From Fluviibacter phosphoraccumulans (GTDB lineage: Bacteria > Pseudomonadota > Gammaproteobacteria > Burkholderiales > Rhodocyclaceae), in contig NZ_AP019011.1 of the NCBI RefSeq assembly GCF_016110345.1, positions 496,001 to 560,000 of the forward strand: 64,000 bases of DNA. The letters are read 5' to 3'. The translations under genes were made by a program, and so were the position numbers. The first letter of the stretch is position 1. The number at the start of each line of letters is the position of its first letter. Under the pieces are notes generated by a model. The model was given only the letters and a program-made list of their open reading frames with translations, did no database searches and was not told the DNA's origin. Below are positions 56,657 through 64,000 of the stretch, in pieces.

Positions 56657-57070
56657 TTATGCAGATTGTTTAGCTAACTCTTCCCGAAGAGCATCGTTGT
56701 GTTCCTTAGCCTCAACAAGTCTGCGGATTTCTTCGGCCCGTTGCTTAGGAGTAAGACCGGCAAATAGGTCGAGCAAGGCATGGTCTTGTGGGGTGAGGGT
56801 ACGTGCTTGCAGGGGGATATCTTCTGTGGAATTTCGGACAGACTGAGCAAGCTGGGCAAGACGCGGGCTTATTGACTCTAGTGCGCAGCCTAAGCCCTTG
56901 GCGTATGCCAGCCCAGCGTTAAGGCTGATTGCGCGGCGACCGGTGGCGTGCTGGTAGATCATGCTGGCACCACCCGGAACCGAAAAATCACGGGCGAACT
57001 TGGCCCAGTTCAAGTCCTTGATCAGGGCATTGAGATTGGTGGCTTCCTGTTGGCGTGTCTGTTCGTCCAT
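56657..57070 (-). CDS. CI-like helix-turn-helix repressor
   Basis: A 137-residue protein with a probable HTH at about 20-60 (KFARDFSVPGGASMIYQHATGRRAISLNAGLAYAKGL is the phage-repressor pattern: segments ARDFSVPGGASMIYQH and GRRAISLNAGLAYAKGLG). There is no C-terminal peptidase domain for RecA-triggered self-cleavage, so it would not respond to damage like lambda CI. ATG 57070 is chosen. It is divergent from a Cro-like gene across shared operators. Confidence 0.78.
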   Translation of the reverse strand: MDEQTRQQEATNLNALIKDLNWAKFARDFSVPGGASMIYQHATGRRAISLNAGLAYAKGLGCALESISPRLAQLAQSVRNSTEDIPLQARTLTPQDHALLDLFAGLTPKQRAEEIRRLVEAKEHNDALREELAKQSA

Positions 57071-57077
57071 GGACTGG

Positions 57078-57167
57078 ATTCTACACAACACTGGATAGCA
57101 ATGCTATCCACCATGGCGAATAGCATTGCTTTGCTTTAGCAAAATAGCTGTGCTAGAGTTTTATGCC
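57078..57167. promoter_or_regulatory. Divergent switch region with three operators
   Basis: Three similar sites centred 24-25 bases apart: the perfect palindrome GGATAGCAATGCTATCC (57093-57109), ATAGCATTGCTTT (57120-57132) and ATAGCTGTGCTAG (57144-57156). Rightward promoter: TTGCTT (57131-57136), 17-base spacer, TAGAGT (57154-57159), which overlaps the second and third sites and places the start only a few bases before ATG 57168. A leftward -10 TAGAAT is at 57078-57083, its -35 region overlapping the first site. Confidence 0.75.
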
Positions 57168-57461
57168 ATGAAAAAGCATGTCATTGCTTCTGTTAAACAT
57201 GCCTGCGATGCCGCTGGTGGGCAGCGCCCCTTGGCCAAGTTCCTTGGCATTCGCTACTGCCAGGTTCATCAGTGGGTCATGGGAGAGCGGACCGTACCTG
57301 TCAGGTATTGCCAGTCCATTGTTGAACTGACGGAAGGGCGTGTTTCTTTACAGGACCTGAGGCCAAAGGACTGGCACCTTGTCTGGCCGCCACCGAAAGA
57401 AATAACTGCAGATCCGCTTCACTCCATTGATTACGACCCCAACGAAGGGAATCTTTCATGA
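57168..57461 (+). CDS. Cro/YdaS-like transcriptional regulator
   Basis: A 97-residue protein with an HTH of the YdaS/Cro type (GGQRPLAKFLGIRYCQVHQWVMGER). It lies opposite the CI-like gene, first in the rightward operon, like Cro in lambdoid phages. ATG 57168 follows the predicted transcription start closely. Its stop overlaps the parA start (ATGA), so the regulator is translated together with the partition genes. Confidence 0.82.
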   Translation: MKKHVIASVKHACDAAGGQRPLAKFLGIRYCQVHQWVMGERTVPVRYCQSIVELTEGRVSLQDLRPKDWHLVWPPPKEITADPLHSIDYDPNEGNLS

Positions 57462-58444
57462 AAACACTCCTCATCAGTATCAACAAAGGCGGCGTCGGTA
57501 AAACGACTCTCGTCAGCCAGCTTGGCCGCTATGCCAATCAGCTGGGACTCAGAACCTTGCTGATTGATCTGGATGATCAGGGCAACCTGACCCGATCCCT
57601 TGAGCGGCAGGGATGTGCCCAGCGCCTAAAACCTACCGTCACTGAAATCCTTTTTGATCAAGTGAGCGAGACCAATCTGGGATGTACATCCTTCAGTGTT
57701 CTGGCAGCCGATGGCGGACTCACAAAAGCCGTGGTTGAAACTTCGCAGCTCAAGGCCACGCATCAGGGCGTCGAACGTGAACGGGCAACCATCGCCCATC
57801 AGAATTTCGCAGAGTTCCTGAAACAGGTCAGTTCGCATTACGACCTGTGTCTGATCGATGGTCCACCAGCACTGGATATTCGCGTCATGATGGCGCTGGC
57901 ACTTGCTGATTATGCGCTGTGTCCGATCCAGTTGGCGCAGGAGAGTATCGAAGGGATGTCGCATACCCTCAACGGGCCTCGCGGCATTCTGCGGATAAAG
58001 GGTACCGTCAACAACCGGCTTGAGTTTCTGGGTTTCCTTCCCAATATGGTGGAGAGTACGGCGCGCCAGAAGGAGGCACTGCTCCAACTCGGCGAGAAGC
58101 TTGGTCACCACTTCCTGCGTGATGACGAAGGCCGGGTAGTGTTGATCCCGTTACGTCAGTCAATCCGTGATGCGCAGGGGCAGGGAGTCTCGCTGGCCAC
58201 TCTTGCTAAAACCAATACACAGGCAAGGGATACCTGGAGCAAGGTGCGACGGATATTCGATCAGGTGCTGGATCGTATGGAACTCCGCCCTAAGATCGAA
58301 TTGCTGCACGAACAGCGACTGGAAGCCCAGAGGGCAGAGAAGGCGCAGCAGCGACTGGCTAGGATATGTGAGCCGGAATCTGCCCTACAGGATGATCTGG
58401 CCGTCATGGATGAAGCCGTCCGCGAGGAGGCAAGCCATGTTTGA
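57458..58444 (+). CDS. ParA-family partition ATPase
   Basis: A 328-residue ATPase with deviant Walker A NKGGVGKTT (K10, K15), DLDDQGNLTRSL and LIDGPPALDIRVM. It would position the element's DNA when it exists as a circle, together with ParB. Beyond residue 250 there is a charged, probably helical tail (LHEQRLEAQRAEKAQQRL). It overlaps both the Cro-like gene and parB. Confidence 0.93.
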   Translation: MKTLLISINKGGVGKTTLVSQLGRYANQLGLRTLLIDLDDQGNLTRSLERQGCAQRLKPTVTEILFDQVSETNLGCTSFSVLAADGGLTKAVVETSQLKATHQGVERERATIAHQNFAEFLKQVSSHYDLCLIDGPPALDIRVMMALALADYALCPIQLAQESIEGMSHTLNGPRGILRIKGTVNNRLEFLGFLPNMVESTARQKEALLQLGEKLGHHFLRDDEGRVVLIPLRQSIRDAQGQGVSLATLAKTNTQARDTWSKVRRIFDQVLDRMELRPKIELLHEQRLEAQRAEKAQQRLARICEPESALQDDLAVMDEAVREEASHV

Positions 58445-59399
58445 TCTCTCACAGTTTGATAAAGCGCCAACGTTTGTTCCGGATAACCAGATTGCGATTG
58501 TGCTCTCGCTACCTCTAGATAAAGTTATTGAAGACCCGACACAGCCACGTACCGAATTCGATGCAGAAGAACTGACCAAACTCAGTGAAGACATTGCAAG
58601 ACGTGGTGTGCAGGCACCGATTGCCGTCAGACCGGCCGTGGAAGGTATTTATCAGATCATTCACGGTGCCCGCCGTTTCCGGGCGAGCGGCATGGCAGGT
58701 CTACCAACCATCCCGGCTATTGTGCAGCCCGACGAAGTAGCCTTCGACGATTACAGCCAGGTTCTGGAAAACACCCAGCGCGATAATCTGACCGCGCTCG
58801 ACATTGCCCGATTTATCAAGAAGCGAAAAGCCCTTGGTGAGTCCAATAGTCAGATCGCACGGAACCTTTCAGAAAAGCCCGAATGGGTGACCTATCACCT
58901 GGCACTCATCGATATGCCTCCGGAAATCCAGCAGGCCTATGACGCCGGGCAGGTGACCGGTGCCAAGGCAACCTATGAACTACGCAAGCTTCACGGCAAA
59001 GACCCGGACGCCGTTAAAGAACTGATTGCCAGCGGTGAAGAGATCACGCAGGTTCGCATCCGCGAGGTGGTTGCTCCGGTCAGGGCCGTCCACACGATCC
59101 AGGCCGAAACGACAGTGAATACCTCTGATCCCGAATCCCCACCGATGGCTATCGAGAAGATGGCCGCCGTCGATATGAACGTACCGGTAGTGGCCGCGGT
59201 TGGTCAGTCATCCAGTCCGAAATCATTGACTGTGCCTTCGGTCATCGGCATCTATCAGGGGGTTCCGGTACAGGTGCTCTTTCAACTCAAGCCCAGCGAG
59301 CCCGGCGTTGTCTGGGTCCGTTCACCGGAAGCAGACGCGCAGCGGGAAGTGCTCGCTGATCAGATCACATTAATCCGCATCGAGGAGGCAACACCATGA
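58437..59399 (+). CDS. ParB-family DNA-binding partition protein
   Basis: A 320-residue protein with a ParB/Sulfiredoxin N-terminal domain (HGARRFRASGMAGLPTIPAIV), the ENTQRDNLTALDIARFI segment and an HTH (ESNSQIARNLSEKPEWVTYHLAL). The C-terminal 100 residues are less conserved and hold a beta-rich segment. GAGGAGG precedes ATG 58437. No parS-like site was recognised. Confidence 0.92.
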   Translation: MFDLSQFDKAPTFVPDNQIAIVLSLPLDKVIEDPTQPRTEFDAEELTKLSEDIARRGVQAPIAVRPAVEGIYQIIHGARRFRASGMAGLPTIPAIVQPDEVAFDDYSQVLENTQRDNLTALDIARFIKKRKALGESNSQIARNLSEKPEWVTYHLALIDMPPEIQQAYDAGQVTGAKATYELRKLHGKDPDAVKELIASGEEITQVRIREVVAPVRAVHTIQAETTVNTSDPESPPMAIEKMAAVDMNVPVVAAVGQSSSPKSLTVPSVIGIYQGVPVQVLFQLKPSEPGVVWVRSPEADAQREVLADQITLIRIEEATP

Positions 59400-59806
59400 C
59401 GACTGTTAATAACCTGACTGTGATTGGCTATCTGGGGGCAACTCCGGAAGTCCGTTACATGACCGATGGGGGAGCAACCACCACGGTATCCATTGCCACC
59501 AGCGATAGCTGGAAGGACAAGGAAGGCCAGCCCCAGTCCCGGACGGAATGGCATCAGGTCGTGTTCTTCCGAAGGATGGCCGAAATACTGGCGGAGTATG
59601 CCCGTAAAGGCACGCTGGTGTACGTGACCGGTCCGGTCAGAAAGCGTCAGTACAAGGGTAAGGACCAGCAGGACCACACCGTGGTGGAGTTGCATGCCCG
59701 CACACTGAAAGTGCTGTCACGCAAGGATCTGGGTGAGGGCATTGATGATGTGCCCGTGATCGAGGGCAGCATTGACGATGAGGGAGATATGCCCACCATC
59801 AATTAA
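59396..59806 (+). CDS. Single-stranded DNA-binding protein
   Basis: A 136-residue OB-fold SSB. Core motifs are NLTVIGYLGATPEVRYM, EWHQVVFFRRMAEILAEYARKG and YVTGPVRKRQYKGKD. The tail is short and acidic but ends GDMPTIN rather than the usual DDDIPF tip, so contact with host SSB partners may differ. It overlaps the parB stop by four bases. Such SSBs are common on conjugative elements to protect transferred strands. Confidence 0.92.
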   Translation: MTTVNNLTVIGYLGATPEVRYMTDGGATTTVSIATSDSWKDKEGQPQSRTEWHQVVFFRRMAEILAEYARKGTLVYVTGPVRKRQYKGKDQQDHTVVELHARTLKVLSRKDLGEGIDDVPVIEGSIDDEGDMPTIN

Positions 59807-60027
59807 CTGCATGCCGGGTGCTGTCATGTAATCGGGCGGAGCAACGGTTGTTAGCGCAACCGTTACCCCTGGCTGCAGTGCCTGGCCTTTAGCTGATAGG
59901 AGTCCCCGCAAGGGGAATACGACCAAAGGATCGGTGAGCAGTTGCGCCGAAATATAGCACGGCTATATCTGGCGATTGCGCCGATCCGGTCAGCCATTTG
60001 ACTCATTAGGAACCGGAAAGGATTGTC
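59807..60027 (+). other. Structured intergenic stretch before the virB genes (possible oriT or leader RNA)
   Basis: 221 bases with three perfect stems: AACGGTTG / CAACCGTT (59843-59864, loop of six), CCCC / GGGG with GCAA loop (59904-59915), and ATATAGC / GCTATAT (59952-59968, loop ACG). The last is flanked by GTTGCGCC and GATTGCGCC. None has a T-run. It separates parAB-ssb from the T4SS genes. Origin of transfer, attenuator or leader are all possible. Confidence 0.5.
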
Positions 60028-60327
60028 ATGCTGTTATCTGCCGTACTCAAATCATTCGCCTATTTTGTGCTGACGTTCTCTGCAGTGTTGGTCTGGGATA
60101 CCCCTGCCTACGCTCAGCTTAGCAACGTCAATAATCTGCTACAGAACATCGAATCGGTGCTCAAAGGGGCAGGCGTAACGATTGCTTCGATTGCCATCAT
60201 CGTCTCGGGCTACAAGATCATCTTCCAGGGCGCGCGTTTCGAAGATGTCTCCAAGATTCTGATCGGTGGTCTGCTGATTGGTGGTGCAACCAGTCTGGCC
60301 GGTTGGCTGATCGGTGCGGCTGCCTGA
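60028..60327 (+). CDS. virB2: VirB2/TrbC-like pilin
   Basis: Major pilus subunit of a type IV secretion system. The 99-residue protein has a signal peptide cleaved near AYA-Q (residues about 27-30) and two hydrophobic helices (GVTIASIAIIVSGYKIIFQG; LIGGLLIGGATSLAGWLIGA). Stop overlaps the virB3 start (TGATG). Confidence 0.9.
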   Translation: MLLSAVLKSFAYFVLTFSAVLVWDTPAYAQLSNVNNLLQNIESVLKGAGVTIASIAIIVSGYKIIFQGARFEDVSKILIGGLLIGGATSLAGWLIGAAA

Positions 60328-60668
60328 TGGCTATGCAGAAACTGCAACAGGACGTCATCTACAAAGGATGTACACGTCCTCCATTGCTCTGGGGTGTGCC
60401 GCTCTTGCCGCTGATCATGATCCTCATGCCCGGCATGTTGGTTGGCATCGTTGGGCTGGCGTATTTATTGCCGATGAGTCTGCTGGCGCTGCTGGTCAGT
60501 GTCTCGGCGTGGATCTGGATGCGTGCCGTGACCAAGAAGGATGATCAGCGTCTGCTCCAGATATTTCTGCGGTTTCGTCTGAGATCACGTCAGAAGAACA
60601 CCGGGTTCTGGGGGTGTGCTGCCTATGCCCCGATTGTCTATTTCCGCCGTCACCCATCTTCTCTCTAG
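60327..60668 (+). CDS. virB3: VirB3-like T4SS membrane protein
   Basis: A 113-residue inner membrane protein with two hydrophobic segments (LLWGVPLLPLIMILMPGML and LPMSLLALLVSVSAWIWM), of the family that anchors VirB4. The KGCTRPPLLWGVPL start fits VirB3/TrbD. It lies between virB2 and virB4, the canonical order. Confidence 0.88.
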   Translation: MAMQKLQQDVIYKGCTRPPLLWGVPLLPLIMILMPGMLVGIVGLAYLLPMSLLALLVSVSAWIWMRAVTKKDDQRLLQIFLRFRLRSRQKNTGFWGCAAYAPIVYFRRHPSSL

Positions 60669-60686
60669 TCCGGAAAGGCAACCACG

Positions 60687-63107
60687 ATGCAGGGCCAACC
60701 TCACCAAAAAAAACTGGCCAGCCGCGAAGTCGGGCTGGCGGATTACGTGCCTTTCAGTGCACACGTCACCCCTTCGATTATCAAGAACCGTGATGGTTGT
60801 TATCTGGCGACCTGGCGGCTTGAGGGTATTCCCTTCGAGACAACAGACACCCAGGAACTAAATATCCGTCATGAGGCATTCAACCAGCTGATCCGTGGTT
60901 TGCCCTTGGGTACGGCGCTCTGGTCGCACCGGATCCGCCGCCGTCAGGAAGACAGACTATCGACGAATTATCCGGAAGCCTTCGCAAGGGAAACTGCCGA
61001 ACGTTACTACGACAGTTTTGCGGGTTACCGGATGATGGCCAATGAGTTCTATCTGACGGTGGTCTATCGGCCGGAACTACAGAGAGTTGCGCCGAGTTCA
61101 GGTCTGGGCAGAATTCTGGGTGCCAGGCCCATCAGAAAGTTAGAGGCCATTGAGCGCGATGAGCGGGAAGCCTTGAAAGTCTTTCGCGAAATCGTGCATC
61201 AGATCGAAGCCGGGATGAAACCCTACAACATGGTCCGGCTGGAAGGGTATGAGCAGAACGGTCAGCAATACTCGGAATTACTCAGCTTTCTGGGGTATCT
61301 GCTGAACGGCATCTGGCAACGCGTACCCATGCGCCGCGAGGCCATTGCGAACTATCTTCCAGCCAATCGTCTGTTCTGTGCCGAAGAACATCTGGAGATC
61401 CGCACACCGGATCAGGTGCGTTATGCCGGAGTGCTGGATCTACAGGATTACCCGGAATACACGATGCCGGGTTCGCTGGATGATCTGATGCGCGAGCCTT
61501 ATGAATTTATCGAGACACAGAGCTTCACAATCCTGTCCCGCCCCGATGCAAAAACCGTCATGGAGCGGCAGACCCGCCAACTATTGGCAACCGAGGATGC
61601 GGCCGGATCGCAGATTGCAGCGATGGATCAGGCGCTGGATGAACTGATTAGCGGTCGATTTGCTTATGGCGAGTATCACTACAGTCTGGTGGTCTTTGCC
61701 GACAGTCTGGATGAGGTGGGTAAGTCACTGGCAGCAGCACGAAGCAAACTCAACGATGGTGGCTTCCAGGCAACATTGGTTGATCTGGTCGCTGATGCCG
61801 CCTGGTTTGCACAGATGCCGGGCAACTGGCGTTACCGGCCGCGTGCGGCCAACCTGACGAGCCGGAACTTCGCAGGGCTTTCAGCGTTCCACGGGTATCT
61901 GACCGGGAAGCGTGACGGCAACCCCTGGGGGGAAGCCGTGACGCTGCTCAAGACGAAGAACGCGAGTCCGTATTACTTCAACTGGCACGGCACGCCTGAT
62001 GAGGAAGACAGCACGGACAAGAAGGCACCGGCCAATACGATGATCATCGGTATGACCGGGTCCGGCAAGACGGTGCTGGAGCTTTTCCTGCTCACCATGT
62101 CACTCAAGTACAACCCGACCGTGGTGTTCTTCGACAAGGATCGGGGTGCAGAGATCGCAATCCGGGCGCTCGGTGGTAACTACCGGTGTCTGAAGCGGGG
62201 CCAACCGACAGGCTTCAACCCATTCCAGCTCGAACCCAATGAAACCAATCTGCGCTTCCAGGAAGTGCTGGTCGGTTCACTGATCCCACGTCTGCTTACC
62301 CCCGCTGAAAACACCGAACTGAACAGGGCCATACGCCAAGTATCGCGGATGCCTGGCAATCTGCGACGTTTATCGATTGTCCGGCAGCAATTGCAGAATA
62401 CCTCGGAAGATTGTGTTTCGGCGCATCTGGCCAAGTGGTGTGCCGATGGGGGTGGGCAACTGGCCTGGGTACTCGATAACCCGACAGACACGATCAATCT
62501 GCATGATGGCCGGATCTTCGGGTTCGATGATACCGACTTCATGGAAGACCCGGAGGTTCTGGGACCTGTGACGATGTATCTGCTACATCTCACTGAATCC
62601 TTACTGGATGGACGCCGGTTCATCTACGTCATGGCGGAATTCTGGAAGCGGTTGCAATTGCCTGTCTTCGCAGATTTTGCCGTGAACAAGCAATACACCA
62701 TCCGCAAGCAGAACGGCTTCGGGGTATTCGATACCCAGTCACCGGCACAGATCCTCAAAACGCCGCATGTGGCTGCCATGGTTGAACAGAGTGCTACCCA
62801 GATCTATCTGCCGAATCCAAGAGCCGATTTCGATGACTACGTTCAGGGCTTCAAGCTGACCGAAAAGGAATTCGAGACCATCCGTTCACTCGGTGAGGCT
62901 TCACGACAATTTCTGGTGAAGCAGGGGCACCGCTCGGGCGTAGTGCAACTGGAGCTGGGGCCTCTGGGGGATCTGCTGGATATTCTCAGTACTTCGCTGG
63001 ATAACGTCGAGATGCTCGATGCAATCCGGGCCGAAGTGGGTGATGCCCCGGAAGCCTGGATGCCGGTGTTCAAGGAGCGGCTCCTGGCACGAAGGAGCCA
63101 GCGATGA
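60687..63107 (+). CDS. virB4: VirB4-like T4SS ATPase
   Basis: Energises pilus assembly and DNA transfer. The 806-residue protein has the CagE/TrbE/VirB N-terminal domain and the P-loop GMTGSGKT at residues 455-462, with VVFFDKDRGAEIAIRALGG following and a later Walker B-like region FIYVMAEFWKRL, where the typical acidic pair appears as AEF. Its stop overlaps the virB5 start. Confidence 0.96.
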   Translation: MQGQPHQKKLASREVGLADYVPFSAHVTPSIIKNRDGCYLATWRLEGIPFETTDTQELNIRHEAFNQLIRGLPLGTALWSHRIRRRQEDRLSTNYPEAFARETAERYYDSFAGYRMMANEFYLTVVYRPELQRVAPSSGLGRILGARPIRKLEAIERDEREALKVFREIVHQIEAGMKPYNMVRLEGYEQNGQQYSELLSFLGYLLNGIWQRVPMRREAIANYLPANRLFCAEEHLEIRTPDQVRYAGVLDLQDYPEYTMPGSLDDLMREPYEFIETQSFTILSRPDAKTVMERQTRQLLATEDAAGSQIAAMDQALDELISGRFAYGEYHYSLVVFADSLDEVGKSLAAARSKLNDGGFQATLVDLVADAAWFAQMPGNWRYRPRAANLTSRNFAGLSAFHGYLTGKRDGNPWGEAVTLLKTKNASPYYFNWHGTPDEEDSTDKKAPANTMIIGMTGSGKTVLELFLLTMSLKYNPTVVFFDKDRGAEIAIRALGGNYRCLKRGQPTGFNPFQLEPNETNLRFQEVLVGSLIPRLLTPAENTELNRAIRQVSRMPGNLRRLSIVRQQLQNTSEDCVSAHLAKWCADGGGQLAWVLDNPTDTINLHDGRIFGFDDTDFMEDPEVLGPVTMYLLHLTESLLDGRRFIYVMAEFWKRLQLPVFADFAVNKQYTIRKQNGFGVFDTQSPAQILKTPHVAAMVEQSATQIYLPNPRADFDDYVQGFKLTEKEFETIRSLGEASRQFLVKQGHRSGVVQLELGPLGDLLDILSTSLDNVEMLDAIRAEVGDAPEAWMPVFKERLLARRSQR

Positions 63108-63802
63108 AACGCACTGGTTTCGTTGCTTTGGTCGCTGTGGCGTTACTCATCCAGTCGCCCGTCGGGGCACAGGGGATTCCGGTCATTGATGCAGCCAATC
63201 TGGAGCAGGCGTTACAGAACATTGCTGCCTGGCAACGTCAGCTTCAGGCCATGCAACAGCAGTACGACCAGCAGGTGGCCCAGTTCAAGGCGCTGACCGG
63301 CGCGCGCGGATTCGGGGATGTGCTCAATAACCCACTCCTGCAGAAGTACCTGCCGCTTAACTGGCAGCAGGTCTATCAGGGGGTACGGTCCGGCAATATG
63401 TCTGATGTGGCCGCAGCCGCAAGGCAGCAGAACCTGATCTATGACTGTCTCGCCCAAGCGGGTCAATCACAACAGCTCTGTCGGGCGCAGTTGGGAGCCA
63501 CCTATCAGGTACGTGACATCTTCCAGAAAGCCTACGACACCGCCGTTGCCCAGTTTGACCGGATAGCGCAATTGCAGAGCCAGATCGGTAAAACGGACGA
63601 TCCCAAAGGGATTGCCGAACTTCAGGCGCGGATCGGGACGGAGCAGTCCGTACTGCAGAACGCCATGCTTCAGGCTCAGCTTGGCCAGCAACTGGCCGAA
63701 GCAGAAAACAAACTGATCCTCCAGCAGCGTGCTGAAATTGCCCATAAGGCCTACAGCGCTGGTGGGGCGCTGGATACCCAACCCATGAACTACCAGCGCT
63801 AG
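63104..63802 (+). CDS. virB5: VirB5-like minor pilin
   Basis: Secreted tip component of the T-pilus. The 232-residue protein has a signal peptide (VALVAVALLIQSPVGAQG), then a Gln-rich, mostly helical region typical of VirB5/TrbJ (NLEQALQNIAAWQRQLQAMQ) and a cysteine pair. AAGGAG precedes the start, which overlaps virB4. Confidence 0.88.
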   Translation: MKRTGFVALVAVALLIQSPVGAQGIPVIDAANLEQALQNIAAWQRQLQAMQQQYDQQVAQFKALTGARGFGDVLNNPLLQKYLPLNWQQVYQGVRSGNMSDVAAAARQQNLIYDCLAQAGQSQQLCRAQLGATYQVRDIFQKAYDTAVAQFDRIAQLQSQIGKTDDPKGIAELQARIGTEQSVLQNAMLQAQLGQQLAEAENKLILQQRAEIAHKAYSAGGALDTQPMNYQR

Positions 63803-63811
63803 GAGGAGATC

Positions 63812-64000
63812 ATGGGTATCCAGTTCAACGGCTTCTCGGCAATCGGCCAATCCTTCGAATCTGCCGTCAGCATCGTCAATTCGGTGTCGAGCAGTGTCGC
63901 CTCGCTGATTACCCCGGTCCTGCTGACCATTGTTGCCATCTGGATCATTGCCTATGGTCTGGCCACCATGCGCGGGGAAGTGCAGCAGCCGATCATGCAG
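63812..64000 (+). CDS. virB6: VirB6-like polytopic T4SS protein, 5' part (cut by window end)
   Basis: Starts at ATG 63812 behind AGGAGGAG. The 63 visible codons give MGIQFNGFSAIGQSF and a first membrane helix (LITPVLLTIVAIWIIAYGLA), which is the TrbL/VirB6 pattern. The order virB5-virB6 supports it. The rest lies outside the window. Confidence 0.85.
   Translation, partial: MGIQFNGFSAIGQSFESAVSIVNSVSSSVASLITPVLLTIVAIWIIAYGLATMRGEVQQPIMQ

Larger units (their letters stand above)
55111..64000. mobile_element. Integrative conjugative-type element (element B), left part
   Basis: Begins at the att copy and runs off the window. It carries an integrase next to att, a DUF4224 protein, a CI/Cro-like switch, ParA, ParB, SSB and at least virB2-virB6. 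No relaxase or coupling protein is in view; they would be expected further right. The mixture of phage-type control and type IV secretion genes fits an ICE or a plasmid-like integrative element. Confidence 0.8.

Noticed and set aside
36284..64000. A single element stretching from the tRNA to beyond the window
   Set aside because: An att copy lies inside at 55111 with the integrase just beyond it, which a single simple insertion does not explain. It remains possible if copy 2 arose by later rearrangement.
1..64000. Insertion sequences, rRNA genes or classical CRISPR arrays
   Set aside because: I saw no transposase, no rRNA segment and no repeat-spacer pattern.

Overview
The window looks like the chromosome of a betaproteobacterium, most likely of the order Burkholderiales. 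This is inferred from gene order and protein types: nuoG-N, mdh next to a CitE-like lyase and divergent from a GntR regulator, sdhCDAB-sdhE-gltA, odhA-odhB-lpd, then zapE. I cannot name the genus. Codon use is even over most of the window. It turns visibly AT-richer and less regular just after the tRNA (36330-36888) and around 53450-55110.

Region 1 (1-36155) is core housekeeping DNA. It opens with the distal respiratory complex I operon (nuoG 3' part to nuoN), closed by a strong terminator. A NUDIX hydrolase and a CBS-domain protein follow. On the other strand lie mdh, a CitE-like lyase and minC-minD-minE. Next comes the TCA cycle block: GntR, sdhCDAB, sdhE, gltA, sucA, sucB, lpd. CorA, an M48 lipoprotein peptidase, Dps, ZapE, and the minus-strand run prfB-lysS-mnmC-metY complete the region. 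prfB carries the classical programmed +1 frameshift.

Region 2 (36252-55156) starts with a complete tRNA-Arg(ACG) gene. It ends with a 46-bp exact copy of that tRNA's 3' part (36284-36329 = 55111-55156). Between them are: decayed DNA with an antitoxin-like remnant; a radical SAM protein; a thioesterase; a two-component system; and a catabolic module made of an acyl-CoA ligase, EtfBA, an acyl-CoA dehydrogenase, ETF-quinone oxidoreductase, two MaoC hydratases, a DUF485/ActP acetate-type symporter, a ScpB-like decarboxylase and a nitronate monooxygenase-like protein. A methyltransferase, a small ORF and a replication-initiator-like gene follow. That last gene contains five in-frame 24-bp tandem repeats, an arrangement like the lambda O gene/origin.

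Region 3 (55111-64000, running off the window) is the left part of an integrative element with a conjugation-type secretion system. It holds a tyrosine integrase, a DUF4224 protein, a divergent CI/Cro-like switch with three evenly spaced operators, ParA, ParB, an SSB, a structured intergenic stretch, and virB2-virB3-virB4-virB5-virB6 (the last cut by the window end). The phage-like control module and plasmid-like partition and transfer genes form one head-to-tail transcription unit.

The orientation of the tRNA and its 3' copy suggests a tandem array: tRNA-[element A, 18.8 kb, no integrase]-att-[element B with integrase and T4SS]. Element A would then be a cis-mobilisable type of island carrying metabolic cargo. 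This is an inference from repeat geometry; the right end of B is not visible.
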